From Arthrobacter sp. ERGS1:01 (GTDB lineage Bacteria > Actinomycetota > Actinomycetes > Actinomycetales > Micrococcaceae): a stretch of 64,000 nucleotides of DNA. A model generated the notes under the pieces. It worked only from the letters and a program-made list of their open reading frames with translations. It had not been told where the DNA came from and did no database searches. This document shows positions 32,023-42,858 of this stretch, piece by piece. The first letter of the stretch is position 1, and each line of letters starts with the position of its first letter. The stretch lies in assembly GCF_001281315.1 (NCBI RefSeq), contig NZ_CP012479.1, positions 2,914,001 to 2,978,000 of the forward strand, given 5' to 3'. The position numbers and the translations under genes were made by a program.

Positions 32023-32220
32023 CTACTTGGACTGGCCGTCCCTGGCCGAGGCACCCTTCTTCGATTCGACGATCCAGAGCACCACCAGGACCACCGTGAT
32101 GACCGCTGCACCTATGACGAACGGGAACAGCTCGGAGTGCCCGGCAAGTGCCACGACGCCGAGAACAACGGTGACAAGCCCCAGGGCCAGGGCGGAGGAC
32201 TGGACAAGCATTTTCAACAT
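32023..32220 (-). CDS. Small two-helix membrane protein
   Basis: A 65-residue protein with two hydrophobic helices (about 5-24 and 30-52: SALALGLVTVVLGVVALAG, FPFVIGAAVITVVLVVLWIV) and a basic tail ending KKGASARDGQSK. Start ATG 32220 has AGGAG 8 nt upstream, which excludes the longer frame. It lies between the TetR gene and a palindromic repeat that follows gltA. No family is recognised; it could be a small stress or envelope protein. Confidence 0.65.
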   Translation of the reverse strand: MLKMLVQSSALALGLVTVVLGVVALAGHSELFPFVIGAAVITVVLVVLWIVESKKGASARDGQSK

Positions 32221-32325
32221 TCGTAATTCTCCTGAAGTGGATGGGATTTCTTGGGGCCGGGTACACGACAGCGGCGGGCGGCGATCCGCAAGGGAAAGCC
32301 GCCCGCCGCCGTCGAGGTCTCGACA

Positions 32326-32407
32326 GGCTCGACCACCGGTGGTCAAGCCTGGGGCCCCGGCCGCGAGGGACCCGCTGCGAGCTTGCGAGCAGTGGGAGCG
32401 GCCGGGG
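32326..32407. repeat. Tandem REP-like palindromes downstream of gltA
   Basis: Two adjacent palindromes fill the space after gltA. The first is GGCTCGACCACC/GGTGGTCAAGCC at 32326-32349, symmetric except one base pair. The second has outer arms CCCCGGCCGC (32355-32364) and GCGGCCGGGG (32398-32407) and inner arms CCCGCTGC (32371-32378) and GCAGTGGG (32389-32396). The phrase TCTCGACAGGCTCGACCACCGG resembles repeats that recur widely in Arthrobacter-like genomes (from memory), so a REP/BIME element with a terminator side function is likely. Confidence 0.65.
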
Positions 32408-32421
32408 AGCGGGAGCATAGG

Positions 32422-33705
32422 TTAACGCGAGGGGTACATGCGCTCCGGTTCGCCTGTGTACAGCTGGCGCGGGCGGCCGATCTTGGTCTGCGGGTCCTTC
32501 ATCATTTCGCGCCACTGGGCAATCCAGCCCGGCAGGCGGCCAATGGCGAACAGCACCGTGAACATCTTTTCGGGGAAGCCCATGGCCTTGTATATCAGGC
32601 CGGTGTAGAAGTCCACGTTCGGGTAGAGCTTGCGGGAGATGAAGTATTCATCCGTCAACGCAACTTCTTCCAGGCGCATGGCGATGGCCAGGAGTTCGTC
32701 GTTGCCGCCGAGCTTCTCGAGGATCTCGTGCGCGGTTTCCTTGACGATCTTGGCGCGGGGATCGTAGTTCTTGTAGACGCGGTGTCCGAAGCCCATGAGC
32801 TTGACGCCGGCTTCCTTGTTCTTCACGCGCTCGACGAACTTCTCAACGGGCTCGCCGCTGGCCTGGATATCGCGGAGCATGTTCAGCACGGCCTCGTTGG
32901 CGCCGCCGTGCAGCGGGCCGAACAGGGCGTTGATGCCGGCGGAGACGGACGCGAACATGTTGGCGTTCGCGGAGCCCACCAGGCGCACCGTGGAGGTGGA
33001 GCAGTTTTGTTCGTGGTCTGCGTGCAGGATCAGCAGCAGGTCAAGGGCCTTGACCACTACGGGGTCCATCTCGTAGGCCTCGGCGGGCAGGCCGAAGCTC
33101 AGGCGCAGGAAGTTCTCCACGAGGTTCATGGAGTTGTCCGGGTACAGCATGGGCTGGCCGATGGACTTCTTGTGCGCGTAGGCGGCGATGACGGGCATCT
33201 TGGCCATGAGACGGATCGTGGCCATCTCGACTTGCTCGTCGTCGAACGGGTCCAGGGAGTCCTGGTAGAACGTGGACAGCGCGGACACGGCCGAGGACAG
33301 CACCGGCATGGGGTGGGCGTCGCGCGGGAAGCCGCCGAAGAAGCCCTTGAGATCCTCGTGGAGCATGGTGTGGCGGCGGATCCGCTGGTCGAACTTGTCC
33401 AGCTCCGCCGGGGTGGGCAGGTTCCCGTAGATGAGCAGGTAGGACACTTCCAGGAAGCTGGAGTGCTGGGCCAGTTCCTCGATCGGGTAGCCGCGGTAGC
33501 GCAGGATTCCCTCGTCACCGTCGATGAACGTGATCGCGGAGGAGGTGGCGGCCGTGTTGACGAAACCGGGGTCGTAGGTGACCGCGCCGGTGTTCTTCAG
33601 CAGCTTGGACACGTCATAGCCGGCGTTGCCTTCTACGGCTTCGATGCGCGGGAGTTCAAGTTCTCCGCCGTCGTAGCGCAGTGTTGCACTCGTGGAATCA
33701 GTCAT
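32422..33705 (-). CDS. gltA: Citrate synthase
   Basis: A 427-residue type II citrate synthase that condenses acetyl-CoA and oxaloacetate at the entry of the TCA cycle. Active-site segments are intact: HADHEQNCSTS (about 234-244), GPLHGGANEAV (about 266-276), and GFGHRVYKNYDPRA with the catalytic His and the later Asp region. Start ATG 33705 is preceded by AAGGGGA; the longer open frame upstream is not used. A -10-like TAGCAT lies about 55 bp upstream on the minus strand. The gene ends before a cluster of palindromes. Confidence 0.95.
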   Translation of the reverse strand: MTDSTSATLRYDGGELELPRIEAVEGNAGYDVSKLLKNTGAVTYDPGFVNTAATSSAITFIDGDEGILRYRGYPIEELAQHSSFLEVSYLLIYGNLPTPAELDKFDQRIRRHTMLHEDLKGFFGGFPRDAHPMPVLSSAVSALSTFYQDSLDPFDDEQVEMATIRLMAKMPVIAAYAHKKSIGQPMLYPDNSMNLVENFLRLSFGLPAEAYEMDPVVVKALDLLLILHADHEQNCSTSTVRLVGSANANMFASVSAGINALFGPLHGGANEAVLNMLRDIQASGEPVEKFVERVKNKEAGVKLMGFGHRVYKNYDPRAKIVKETAHEILEKLGGNDELLAIAMRLEEVALTDEYFISRKLYPNVDFYTGLIYKAMGFPEKMFTVLFAIGRLPGWIAQWREMMKDPQTKIGRPRQLYTGEPERMYPSR

Positions 33706-33930
33706 GGAGTCCCCTTCATGAGGTGGCCTTTGTGAGGCTTTGCTTAGATCTATGCTACTTTTCCGCCCGCGGGGTTCACCGCGCACCGTAAGACTTGTGT
33801 GCGGCTCAGCAGTAGAACGAGTCAGCGAATAAAGCGCACGGTGGCATAGATGTCTACCTACGAAACTACCGCTTTAGAGCCCCTCAACACTAATCCTGCG
33901 CCGTATTTTGCGCCGATGTGCGCGAAATCG

Positions 33931-35100
33931 CTAAGAATTCACCGTGAGTCTTTGCACGGTCGCGGCGATTCTTTCGTCGCTTCCGGTCAGGGCCACGCGG
34001 ATGAATCCGTTGCCGGCTTCGCCGTAGAACGTGCCCGGTCCGGCCACGATTCCCAACTCGGCCAGCCGCCCGATGGTGGTCCAGGTGTCCTCCCCCGCCG
34101 TGCACCACAGGTACAGGCCGGCCTCGGAGTGGTGGATTTGCAGGCCAAATGCCTCCAGCGCGCCCACGAGCTGTTCGCGGCGGTTGCGGTAGAGGGCCTT
34201 TTGGGCGCTGACGTGGGCGTCGTCGCCGAGGGCCACGCGCATGGCTTCCTGCACGGGGTAGGGCACGATCATGCCGGCGTGCTTGCGGCTGTTGACAAGG
34301 TTGGCCATGATGGCCGAATCCCCGGCAACAAAGGCCGCCCGGTAGCCGGCCACATTGGACTGCTTGCTCAGCGAGTACACGGCCAGCAGGCCATCGGTGC
34401 TGCCGCCCGTGACGCGCGGGTCAAGGACGCTCGGCACGGCTTCGCCGCCGTTTTCCGGGTCCCACTCCCCCCAGCCAAGTTCGCCGTAGCACTCGTCGGA
34501 GGCCACGACCGCGCCCATTTCGCGCGCCTGGGCCACGATGGCCGAAAGTGCGTCGACGTTGCGGACAATTCCCGTCGGGTTGCCCGGGGAGTTGACCCAG
34601 ACCAGGCGCACCCGGGCACGGGTGTCGGCGTCGAGCTCGTCAAGGTTGTCCGCCGCAACCGCGGTGGCCCCGGCAAAGACCGCACCCATGTCATAGGTGG
34701 GGTAGGCGACGGTGGGCCGGACGACGACGTCGCCCGCTCCCAGCCCCAGCAGCATCGGCAGCCACGCCACCAGTTCCTTGGAACCAACCGTGGGCATGAC
34801 GTCGTCGGGGTTCAGTCCGGGCACGTTGCGGCGCCGGGCAAACCAGTCCACGATCGCCTGGCGCAGGGCCGGCGTACCGTGCGTGGTGGGATACCCGGGG
34901 GCGTCCGCTGCCGCCACCAGGGCGTCCTGGATCAGCGCCGGGGTGGGGTCCACGGGGGTGCCGATCGAGAGGTTCACCACACCGTCGGGGTGCTTGGCCG
35001 CCGTCGCCTGGTAGGGCGCCATGGCGTCCCAGGGGTAGTCGGGCAGACGCAGTCCAAACGGGGCGCGGTCAGGGGCGTGCTGTGCCGGGGTGGAGGCCAT
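33931..35100 (-). CDS. dapC: Succinyldiaminopimelate transaminase
   Basis: A 389-residue class I/II PLP-dependent aminotransferase that makes N-succinyl-LL-diaminopimelate in lysine synthesis. Key segments are NLSIGTPVDPTP, TVGSKELVAWLP, WVNSPGNPTG, SDECYGELGW and YSLSKQSNVAGYRAAF, with the PLP lysine in SLSKQSN. It matches actinobacterial DapC rather than E. coli ArgD. It starts at ATG 35100, 11 bp after the ferredoxin gene stop. The fdxA-dapC pair is conserved in Actinobacteria, and dapD and dapE lie in the same window. Confidence 0.92.
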   Translation of the reverse strand: MASTPAQHAPDRAPFGLRLPDYPWDAMAPYQATAAKHPDGVVNLSIGTPVDPTPALIQDALVAAADAPGYPTTHGTPALRQAIVDWFARRRNVPGLNPDDVMPTVGSKELVAWLPMLLGLGAGDVVVRPTVAYPTYDMGAVFAGATAVAADNLDELDADTRARVRLVWVNSPGNPTGIVRNVDALSAIVAQAREMGAVVASDECYGELGWGEWDPENGGEAVPSVLDPRVTGGSTDGLLAVYSLSKQSNVAGYRAAFVAGDSAIMANLVNSRKHAGMIVPYPVQEAMRVALGDDAHVSAQKALYRNRREQLVGALEAFGLQIHHSEAGLYLWCTAGEDTWTTIGRLAELGIVAGPGTFYGEAGNGFIRVALTGSDERIAATVQRLTVNS

Positions 35101-35111
35101 AACTGTTCGCT

Positions 35112-35435
35112 CTAGTCCTGGTTCTGCGGGGGCAGGGCCGCAACGAAGGGGTGGTCGGTGTGGGTGTTGCCGATCTTGGCGGCACCACCCGGGGAACCGA
35201 GCACGTCAAAGAACTCCACATTGGCCTTGTAGTACTCGGCCCACTCGTCCGGGGTGTCGTCCTCGTAGTAGATGGCCTCCACGGGGCACACCGGTTCGCA
35301 GGCGCCACAGTCAACGCATTCGTCGGGGTGGATGTAGAGCGAGCGTTCGCCTTCGTAGATACAGTCAACGGGGCATTCCTCAACACATGCCTTGTCCTTG
35401 ACATCCACGCACGGCTGCGCAATTACATACGTCAC
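35112..35435 (-). CDS. fdxA: 7Fe ferredoxin FdxA
   Basis: A 107-residue bacterial ferredoxin with seven-iron (3Fe-4S plus 4Fe-4S) spacing. Cysteines occur in CVDVKDKACVEECPVDC and CVDCGACEPVCPVEAI, as in mycobacterial FdxC and other actinobacterial FdxA proteins. It is a cytoplasmic electron carrier; redox partners are unknown. Start ATG 35435. It is the first gene of the fdxA-dapC unit and is divergent from the small DUF6725-like gene, with a promoter region of about 120 bp between. Confidence 0.93.
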   Translation of the reverse strand: MTYVIAQPCVDVKDKACVEECPVDCIYEGERSLYIHPDECVDCGACEPVCPVEAIYYEDDTPDEWAEYYKANVEFFDVLGSPGGAAKIGNTHTDHPFVAALPPQNQD

Positions 35436-35554
35436 GTCCCGACCTTCCTCGCAAAAAGACTCATTGTCCGAACTTGATGCCGGACACGTTCATTATCCCC
35501 CACGCTACGCCCCCTCGCACCACCGCCCGGACCGGTACGACTTAGTATGAAGAC

Positions 35555-35785
35555 GTGAACCAAGCACTTGCACGCCTCGCCGGCCTCCCCCTGGGCACCC
35601 GGGTGGTGGTGCGTTACCGGATCCCCGGCGGCAGCACGGATGCGCTGGGTGAACTGGCGGCGCGGGATGCGCTCAGTTGCACCGTCGCCACGCGCACGGG
35701 CGAGGTGGTGGTGGCGCTGGCCGATGTGCAACTGGCCAAGGAGGTGCCGCCTCCCCCGCCGCGGCGGGACCGGCGCATCATCTAG
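35555..35785 (+). CDS. Small conserved actinobacterial protein (DUF6725-like)
   Basis: A 76-residue protein starting at GTG 35555, beginning MNQALARLAGLPLGTRVVVRYRI and ending in a proline/arginine tail (PPPPPRRDRRII). In several actinobacteria this stretch is the N-terminal segment of a GNAT acetyltransferase encoded beside fdxA; here it stands alone, and the stop is followed by a convergent gene with no acetyltransferase domain. Function unknown, probably a small nucleic-acid or protein-binding beta fold. Confidence 0.65.
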   Translation: MNQALARLAGLPLGTRVVVRYRIPGGSTDALGELAARDALSCTVATRTGEVVVALADVQLAKEVPPPPPRRDRRII

Positions 35786-35816
35786 GACGGCGCCGCGCAG
35801 GGCGATTGCCCCGGCG

Positions 35817-36242
35817 CTACTTTCGCGGCTTCTTTGCCCGGAGCACGCCCAGGGCCACGAGCCCCGTGAGAGGCGTGACGACGGCGATTCCGTACAGCCA
35901 CACGAGGCCCTGGAGGTTGTTGGAGATCATGCCGAAGCCGCCCAGTTGCAGGGACAGCGTGCCGGCGCACAGGTAGGCCGCCGCCCCGCAAAGCACCACG
36001 ACCCAGGCATTCCTGCTCCACAGCCCCACGAAAAGTTCGACGGCGGCCAGCATGACCAGCGCCGCCGCGGCACCCACTGGAATCACAAAGCCATTGCCGA
36101 ACCAGGCATGGCCGTGCAGTGACGTGCCGAGCAGTCCCGTGCCCAGGCCGGCCGCGACCGCGGCGACCACCACGGCCCAGCGGCGCGGCGGCGGCAATTT
36201 CAGCTCGCCGTGCTCCAGGCCGGGATCCAGTTGATCACTCAT
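35817..36242 (-). CDS. Four-helix membrane protein downstream of mshB
   Basis: A 141-residue membrane protein with four predicted helices (about 22-41, 48-70, 79-100, 110-132) and a KKPRK C-terminus. It starts at ATG 36242, inside the last codons of mshB (8-bp ATGAGTGA overlap), so it is translationally coupled. A similar small membrane protein follows mshB in mycobacteria (Rv1171, from memory), suggesting a conserved but undefined role. No enzyme motif is seen. Confidence 0.75.
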   Translation of the reverse strand: MSDQLDPGLEHGELKLPPPRRWAVVVAAVAAGLGTGLLGTSLHGHAWFGNGFVIPVGAAAALVMLAAVELFVGLWSRNAWVVVLCGAAAYLCAGTLSLQLGGFGMISNNLQGLVWLYGIAVVTPLTGLVALGVLRAKKPRK

Positions 36243-37116
36243 TCCGGTCCCCGCCGTTTCGCCCCTCGCCTGGCGCTGCGCTGGCATCAACAAATTCCTC
36301 GATGCCGGAGATGTCCTTCCAGACATCGTCGGACAGCGCATAGCGGTCCCCGGCAACCGTGATCTGGGTCCGGTGCGCGCGCATGGCCTCCGTCTTGGCG
36401 TCCGTGTCGCCATGCACGGCAATCCGCGGAACGCCGGGTTCCAGGGGTCGCTCGGGGCGGTCGCTAACAATGGCAAAGACGTGCGGGACGGTCCAGGCAT
36501 CCTGCCCGTCGGCCGGGGTTTCGGCCAGGGCAAGGGCCGCCATGACAAGGTCGTGGGTGCGCACGTGGTCGGGGTGTCCGTAGCCGCCGTCGGCCGCGTA
36601 GGTCACGACGGCGTCCGGCCGGACGTCCCGGATGGCCCTGGCAGCCAGGGCCGCCAGCTCCGCCAGCGGTGTGCGGGAAAGTGATCCGGGCAGGACGGTG
36701 CCGGCGGCCATGGCACGGCCATCGGGGCCCCACTGCATGCCGGAGTCGCGGAAGGTGACGGGGCCCGATTCGGGGGCCGCGGGTCCCTGCCCCAGCCAAA
36801 TGTGCTCGCGCACGCCCAATGCGGCCAGGGCTGCGGCAAGTTCCCGTTCGCGAACCCGCGCCAGGCCGGTGCCGTCCGCCGGCGTGCCAGATTCCGCGGC
36901 GGCCCGGCCCACTTCAAGGTGCACCAGCTCGGGCGGGATGACCTCGCCCAATTCCCCGCGGGTGCTGGTCAAGAGCACCACGCGGGCGCCCGCCGCGGCG
37001 TAGGCGGCCATCGTGGCACCTGTGACAAGGGTTTCGTCGTCAGGGTGGGCGTGCGCGAAGAGCACGGTGGCGTCGGGGCCGACGCCGGGCAGCAGGTGGG
37101 CGGGGCTGGTGTCCAT
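36235..37116 (-). CDS. mshB: GlcNAc-inositol deacetylase of mycothiol synthesis
   Basis: A 293-residue zinc deacetylase (PIG-L/LmbE family) that converts GlcNAc-inositol to GlcN-inositol, the second step of mycothiol production. The zinc motif AHAHPDDETL (about 21-30) and a later GHPDHVRTHDLV (about 176-187) supply the expected His/Asp ligands. Length and sequence match MshB better than the related Mca amidase. It begins at ATG 37116 and overlaps the membrane-protein gene. Its presence supports an actinobacterial host that uses mycothiol as main thiol. Confidence 0.9.
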   Translation of the reverse strand: MDTSPAHLLPGVGPDATVLFAHAHPDDETLVTGATMAAYAAAGARVVLLTSTRGELGEVIPPELVHLEVGRAAAESGTPADGTGLARVRERELAAALAALGVREHIWLGQGPAAPESGPVTFRDSGMQWGPDGRAMAAGTVLPGSLSRTPLAELAALAARAIRDVRPDAVVTYAADGGYGHPDHVRTHDLVMAALALAETPADGQDAWTVPHVFAIVSDRPERPLEPGVPRIAVHGDTDAKTEAMRAHRTQITVAGDRYALSDDVWKDISGIEEFVDASAAPGEGRNGGDRNE

Positions 37117-37183
37117 GCCACCAATCTACTCGCTGGCCGGCGCCGGACCCCAATGACGCCCGGGCACGTGCACCGGGCACAGA

Positions 37184-37235
37184 AAAGGCCGGCACCGCCC
37201 AATCCGTGAAATCACGTAAGGAGATGCCGGCCTTT
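37184..37235 (-). terminator. Terminator of the peptide ABC transporter operon
   Basis: AAAGGCCGGCA (37184-37194) pairs with TGCCGGCCTTT (37225-37235); the loop holds an inner CGTGA/TCACG hairpin (37205-37216). On the minus strand the stem is followed by TTTCTG. It lies just after the ABC ATPase stop. Confidence 0.7.
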
Positions 37236-37244
37236 GTCCGGTGG

Positions 37245-38971
<1,727 letters not shown>

Positions 38972-38975
<4 letters not shown>

Positions 38976-39985
38976 CGCTTCCTTGCTTTGGGATCGAGCG
39001 CATCACGCAGCGCGTCACCAAGCATGATGAAGCTCAACACGGTGATACACAGCGCAAGGGCCGGCCACAGGAGCACGGCGGGGTTGTTGCGCACCTGCGA
39101 CTGGGCCGCGGCGATGTCATTACCCCAGGACATGACGGTGTCCGGCAAACCCAGTCCCAGGAAGGACAGGGTTGCCTCGGCCACGATGAAGGTACCGAGC
39201 GAGATACTGGCCACCACGATGATGGGAGCCAGCGAGTTCGGCACTACGTGGCGGACCAGGGCATTGAAGCGGGAAAGCCCCAGCGCCTTGGAGGCGGTCA
39301 CGAAGTCCGCGTTGCGGTTCTCGATCACCGCTCCTCGGGTGATACGGGCAATCTGCGGCCAGCCGAAGATCACCAACACCAGGACCACGGTCCAGACGCT
39401 GCGGTTGTCGCGGAAGGCCGGCAGCTGCATCATGACGATGGCGCCGAGGATCAGCGGCAGGGCGAAGAAGATGTCGCCCAGGCGGGCCAGGATGGCGTCA
39501 AGCCAGCCGCCGTAGTAGCCGGCGAGGGCGCCCATGACTCCACCGATGATCAATACGCCGATCGTGGTGAACAAGCCCACCATGAGGGAGGCGCGCGTGC
39601 CATAGATCATGCGGGCATAAACATCGCAACCCTGCAGCGTGAAGCCAAGCGGGTGCCCCGGCGCGGGACCCTCAGCCGAGTTGGCGAGCGGACAGGTCGT
39701 GGGATTCTCAGTGGCGAACCACTGTGGGAAGATCGCCACGACGACCACCAGCACGATCAACAGGGCGGAGATGATGAACAACGGCTGCTTGCGCAGGTTG
39801 TGCCAGGCGTCGGCCCACAGGCTCAACGGTGCGGCGGTTTCATCGACCTTGTCAACGGCGGCCAGGGGGGTCTCCTCCAGCGGTGCCACATAGTGTTCAA
39901 TGACCCGGCTGGACACTTTGCCCTGCCGGGCGGACGGGGTTGCCGTCCGGAGGTTCTCATTTTCGGGTGTCAGGTTCTCAGACAT
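38972..39985 (-). CDS. Peptide-type ABC transporter permease (OppC/DppC)
   Basis: A 337-residue inner-membrane permease with six transmembrane helices. An N-terminal cytoplasmic stretch of about 50 residues precedes the OppC_N helix (LFIISALLIVLVVVVAIFPQW). The EAA-type coupling loop reads TASKALGLSRFNALVRHVVPNSLAPIIV. It pairs with the OppB-type permease; ATG 39985 overlaps that gene's stop by 8 bp, indicating coupled translation in fixed order. The substrate is probably a peptide, set by the binding protein at 41107. Confidence 0.92.
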
Positions 39986-40904
39986 AGCGAATCCTTGGGT
40001 CGAGCCAGGCGTACAAGAGGTCCACAACAAGGTTGGCCACCACGAACACGATGACCAGGATGCCGACGACCGCCACGACTGTGGGGGTTTCCCCGTTCAG
40101 GATGGCCTTGTACAGCAGGTTGCCGATGCCGGGGACGTTGAAAATGCCTTCGGTGACGATGGCGCCGCCCATGAGCGAGCCAAGGTCGGCACCGAGGAAG
40201 GTGACAACGGGAATAAGAGAGTTGCGCAGGATGTGCACCAGCACCACGCGGCGGCGGCTCAGGCCCTTGGCAGTTGCGGTGCGCACATAGTCGGCATTCA
40301 TGTTCTCGCTGATGGACGCGCGCGTCAGTCGAATGACGTAGGCCAGGGAGACAAGACCCAGGACGAGGGCCGGTAGGACCAGTTCGTTCCAGTGTGCCGC
40401 ACCGCTGACGGTCGGCTTGGCCCAGCGAAGCTGGACGCCGACCACGAGCTGGAGGACAAAGCCAAGCACGAAGGTGGGAACGGCGATGACCACGAGGGAT
40501 GCGACCAGGACCGTGCTGTCGAACAGCTTGCCCTTGCGCAGACCGGCGATGACGCCGAAGAAGACACCAAAGATGGCTTCGAAGGCCAGTGCCATGATGG
40601 CAAGACGGGCCGTAACGGGGTAGGCGCGGCCAATGACGGCCGAAACTTCCTGACCGGAGAAGGTCTGCCCCAGGTTGAGGGTTACAAGGTTCTTGAGGTA
40701 CAGCCCGTACTGGACCCAGAAGGGCTGGTCGAGGTTGTACTGTGCCCGAAGGGCGGCCTCGACGGCGGGAGCCATCGGCTTGCCGCCGGACAGTGCGGCG
40801 ATGGGATCACCGGGGGTTGCAAAGACGAGGAAATATACCAGCAGCGTTGCGCCGAAAAAGACGGGAATCAGCTGCAGGAAACGGCGAAGCGTAAACATGA
40901 CCAT
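39978..40904 (-). CDS. Peptide-type ABC transporter permease (OppB/DppB)
   Basis: A 308-residue permease of the OppB class: N-terminal LRRFLQLIPVFFGATLLVYFLVFATPGDP, six membrane helices, and the coupling loop YVRTATAKGLSRRRVVLVHILRNSLIPVVTFLGAD (shown in outline). It begins at ATG 40904 (a second ATG is two codons in) with only a weak ribosome binding site. It is separated from the binding-protein gene by a terminator (41049) and its own promoter region (41022-41038), so permease and ATPase levels can be set apart from the binding protein. Confidence 0.92.
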   Translation of the reverse strand: MVMFTLRRFLQLIPVFFGATLLVYFLVFATPGDPIAALSGGKPMAPAVEAALRAQYNLDQPFWVQYGLYLKNLVTLNLGQTFSGQEVSAVIGRAYPVTARLAIMALAFEAIFGVFFGVIAGLRKGKLFDSTVLVASLVVIAVPTFVLGFVLQLVVGVQLRWAKPTVSGAAHWNELVLPALVLGLVSLAYVIRLTRASISENMNADYVRTATAKGLSRRRVVLVHILRNSLIPVVTFLGADLGSLMGGAIVTEGIFNVPGIGNLLYKAILNGETPTVVAVVGILVIVFVVANLVVDLLYAWLDPRIRYV

Positions 40905-41021
40905 TACGGCGTCACCACTCCCCGCGTCCCAAATCGCGATTCGTTCATGAAATTACCTGTTCAGTAGTTGTCAGTACAGGGCATGCGCGGGATCTCTCCG
41001 CTGCACGTTGTACGGAAAATA

Positions 41022-41038
41022 ACACATATGTGTGTCAA
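41022..41038 (-). promoter_or_regulatory. Promoter with overlapping palindrome before the permease genes
   Basis: On the minus strand a perfect -35 hexamer TTGACA (41038-41033) is followed directly by the 12-bp palindrome ACACATATGTGT (41022-41033). No ideal -10 lies at 17 bp; TACAAC is found after 20 bp. The palindrome over the spacer suggests a dimeric regulator site. Confidence 0.45.
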
Positions 41039-41048
41039 TAGCACATAA

Positions 41049-41079
41049 GGGGAACCCGGCGCCCCCACGCCGGGTCCCC
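41049..41079 (-). terminator. Terminator after the peptide-binding protein gene
   Basis: GGGGAACCCGGCG (41049-41061) pairs with CGCCGGGTCCCC (41068-41079) with one bulged base and a C-rich 6-nt loop. It lies 27 bp past the stop of the binding-protein gene and would uncouple it from the downstream permeases. Confidence 0.7.
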
Positions 41080-41106
41080 CTAGATGCAAGGCGTTAGTAA
41101 GCGTTG

Positions 41107-42741
41107 TTACTTGCCCGTGATGTCGTAGTACAGCGGAACACCGTTCCAGCCGAACTCAACCGTGTTGACGTTGTTGCTCCACACGCCCTGGACTGCCTGG
41201 TACCACAAGGGGATAACCGGCAGGTCCTTGAGCAGGATTTCCTGGGCCTGGTTGAAGATCTTGTTGCCGTCTTCAACCGTCTTGGCCGACAGGCCTTCGG
41301 TCAGCTTGGCGTCGAACGCCTTGCTGGAGTAGTCACCGTCGTTGGAACCAGCACCGGTGCCGTACAGCGGGCCGAGGAAGTTGTACAGCGACGGGTAGTC
41401 AGCCTGCCAGCCGGCGCGTGAGGCACCGGTCAGCTTCTTGGTGTTGACCAGGTTGCGCATTTCCTTGAACGTGGCAATCGGGTTCAGCTGAGCCTTGATC
41501 CCCAGGTTGGTGGAGATCTGGTTGGCCATGGCCGTGATGTATTCCTTGTTACCGGCACCATCGATGTTCGAGGTGATGGTGAAGACCTTGCCTGCGGGCC
41601 AGGGGCTGATCTTGTCAGCCTGTGCCCACAGTTCCTTGGCCTTGGCAACGTTCAGGGTCAGCACGTCGGCGCCGGGCAGGCTGCCGTTGTAGCCGTCCAG
41701 GACGGGCGAGGTGAAGTCCTTGGCGATCTGCTTGTTGCCGTAGAAGATCTTGTCGATGATCTGCTGGCGGTCGATCGACATGGAGATGGCCTGGCGGCGC
41801 AGCTGGCCGGCCTCGCCGGAGAACTCGGGCAGGTAGCTCGGGATCGTCATCGTCGCGTTGCCGGCGTACGGCTGGTTGACGAAGCGGCCTTCGAAGTCGG
41901 TCTTGAAGTTCTGCAGGCCGCTCGGCGGGACCTGGTCCAGGACGTCAAGGTTGTCGGACTGCACGTCGGTGTAAGCGGCGTCGGTGCTGTTGTAGAACTT
42001 GAACGTCACACCGCCGTTCTTGGCCTTGCGCGGTCCGTTGTACTTCTCGTTCGGGACGAGGGTGATGGACTGGTTGTGCGACCAACCGTTGGCGGCCAGC
42101 TTGTACGGGCCATCGCCGACCGGGTTCTGGCCAAATGCGGCCGGATCCTTGAATGCGGTCTCGGGCAGCGGGTAGAACGCCGTGTATCCGAGGCGCAGCG
42201 GGAAGTCGGACTCCGGTGCGGAAAGCTCAACGGTGAAGGTGTGGTCATCCACAACCTTCAGGCCCGACATCGTGTCAACCGTGGACTTCTCGGCGCTGAC
42301 AGCGTCGTAGCCCTTGATGGACTCGAAGAAGTAGCTGTTCAGCTGTGCGTTCTTGGCGGCGGCACCGAAGTTCCAGGCATCCACAAAGTTCTTCGCCGTG
42401 ATCGGCGTGCCGTCGCTGAACGTCTCACCGGACTTGATCTTGATGGTGTAGTTCTGCGCGTCCGTCGTGGTGATGGAATCGGCGAGTTCGTTCTGAATCG
42501 CGCCCTTGGCGTTGTAGCTGACCAGGCCCGAGAAGATGAGGTCCATGACGCGACCGCCACCAACCTCATTGGTGTTGGCGGGCAGCAGGCCTTGCGCCGG
42601 TTCGGTGCTGTTGGCTGTGATGACCTTCGTGGTGTTCCCGGTTGCGTTGTTCCCGCCGCCCGTAGAGCCGCCACATGCGGTGAGGGACATGGCAAGAACA
42701 GCAGCCAGGCCCAGTGCTTTGGAAGTGCGCGAGTAACGCAT
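41107..42741 (-). CDS. Peptide-type ABC transporter substrate-binding lipoprotein
   Basis: A 544-residue extracellular binding protein of the SBP_bac_5 (OppA) family. The signal peptide ends in the lipobox SLTAC at about residue 22, followed by a Gly/Asn-rich linker. The family signature lies in the second domain (VGDGPYKL...NQSITLVPNEKYNGPRK). The ATG at 42741 has a perfect GGAGG 6 nt upstream. It feeds the OppB/OppC permeases and double ATPase encoded downstream. A 16-bp palindrome lies about 120 bp upstream (42859). The peptide preference cannot be told. Confidence 0.92.
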   Translation of the reverse strand: MRYSRTSKALGLAAVLAMSLTACGGSTGGGNNATGNTTKVITANSTEPAQGLLPANTNEVGGGRVMDLIFSGLVSYNAKGAIQNELADSITTTDAQNYTIKIKSGETFSDGTPITAKNFVDAWNFGAAAKNAQLNSYFFESIKGYDAVSAEKSTVDTMSGLKVVDDHTFTVELSAPESDFPLRLGYTAFYPLPETAFKDPAAFGQNPVGDGPYKLAANGWSHNQSITLVPNEKYNGPRKAKNGGVTFKFYNSTDAAYTDVQSDNLDVLDQVPPSGLQNFKTDFEGRFVNQPYAGNATMTIPSYLPEFSGEAGQLRRQAISMSIDRQQIIDKIFYGNKQIAKDFTSPVLDGYNGSLPGADVLTLNVAKAKELWAQADKISPWPAGKVFTITSNIDGAGNKEYITAMANQISTNLGIKAQLNPIATFKEMRNLVNTKKLTGASRAGWQADYPSLYNFLGPLYGTGAGSNDGDYSSKAFDAKLTEGLSAKTVEDGNKIFNQAQEILLKDLPVIPLWYQAVQGVWSNNVNTVEFGWNGVPLYYDITGK

Positions 42742-42858
42742 TCCGCCTCCTTGGTTATGAAATGGTTGCAAGTCGAAACAAGAAAACTGCTTGGCCGCCA
42801 ACTTCTTCGTTGAAGCCGACGTGTCTCAACTCATACCGGACTAGGCTACCGGCAAAAC

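Noticed and set aside
32251..33735. 494-codon plus-strand frame across gltA
   Set aside because: Antisense to a complete citrate synthase, and it also runs through the REP-like palindromes, which is not expected of a real gene.
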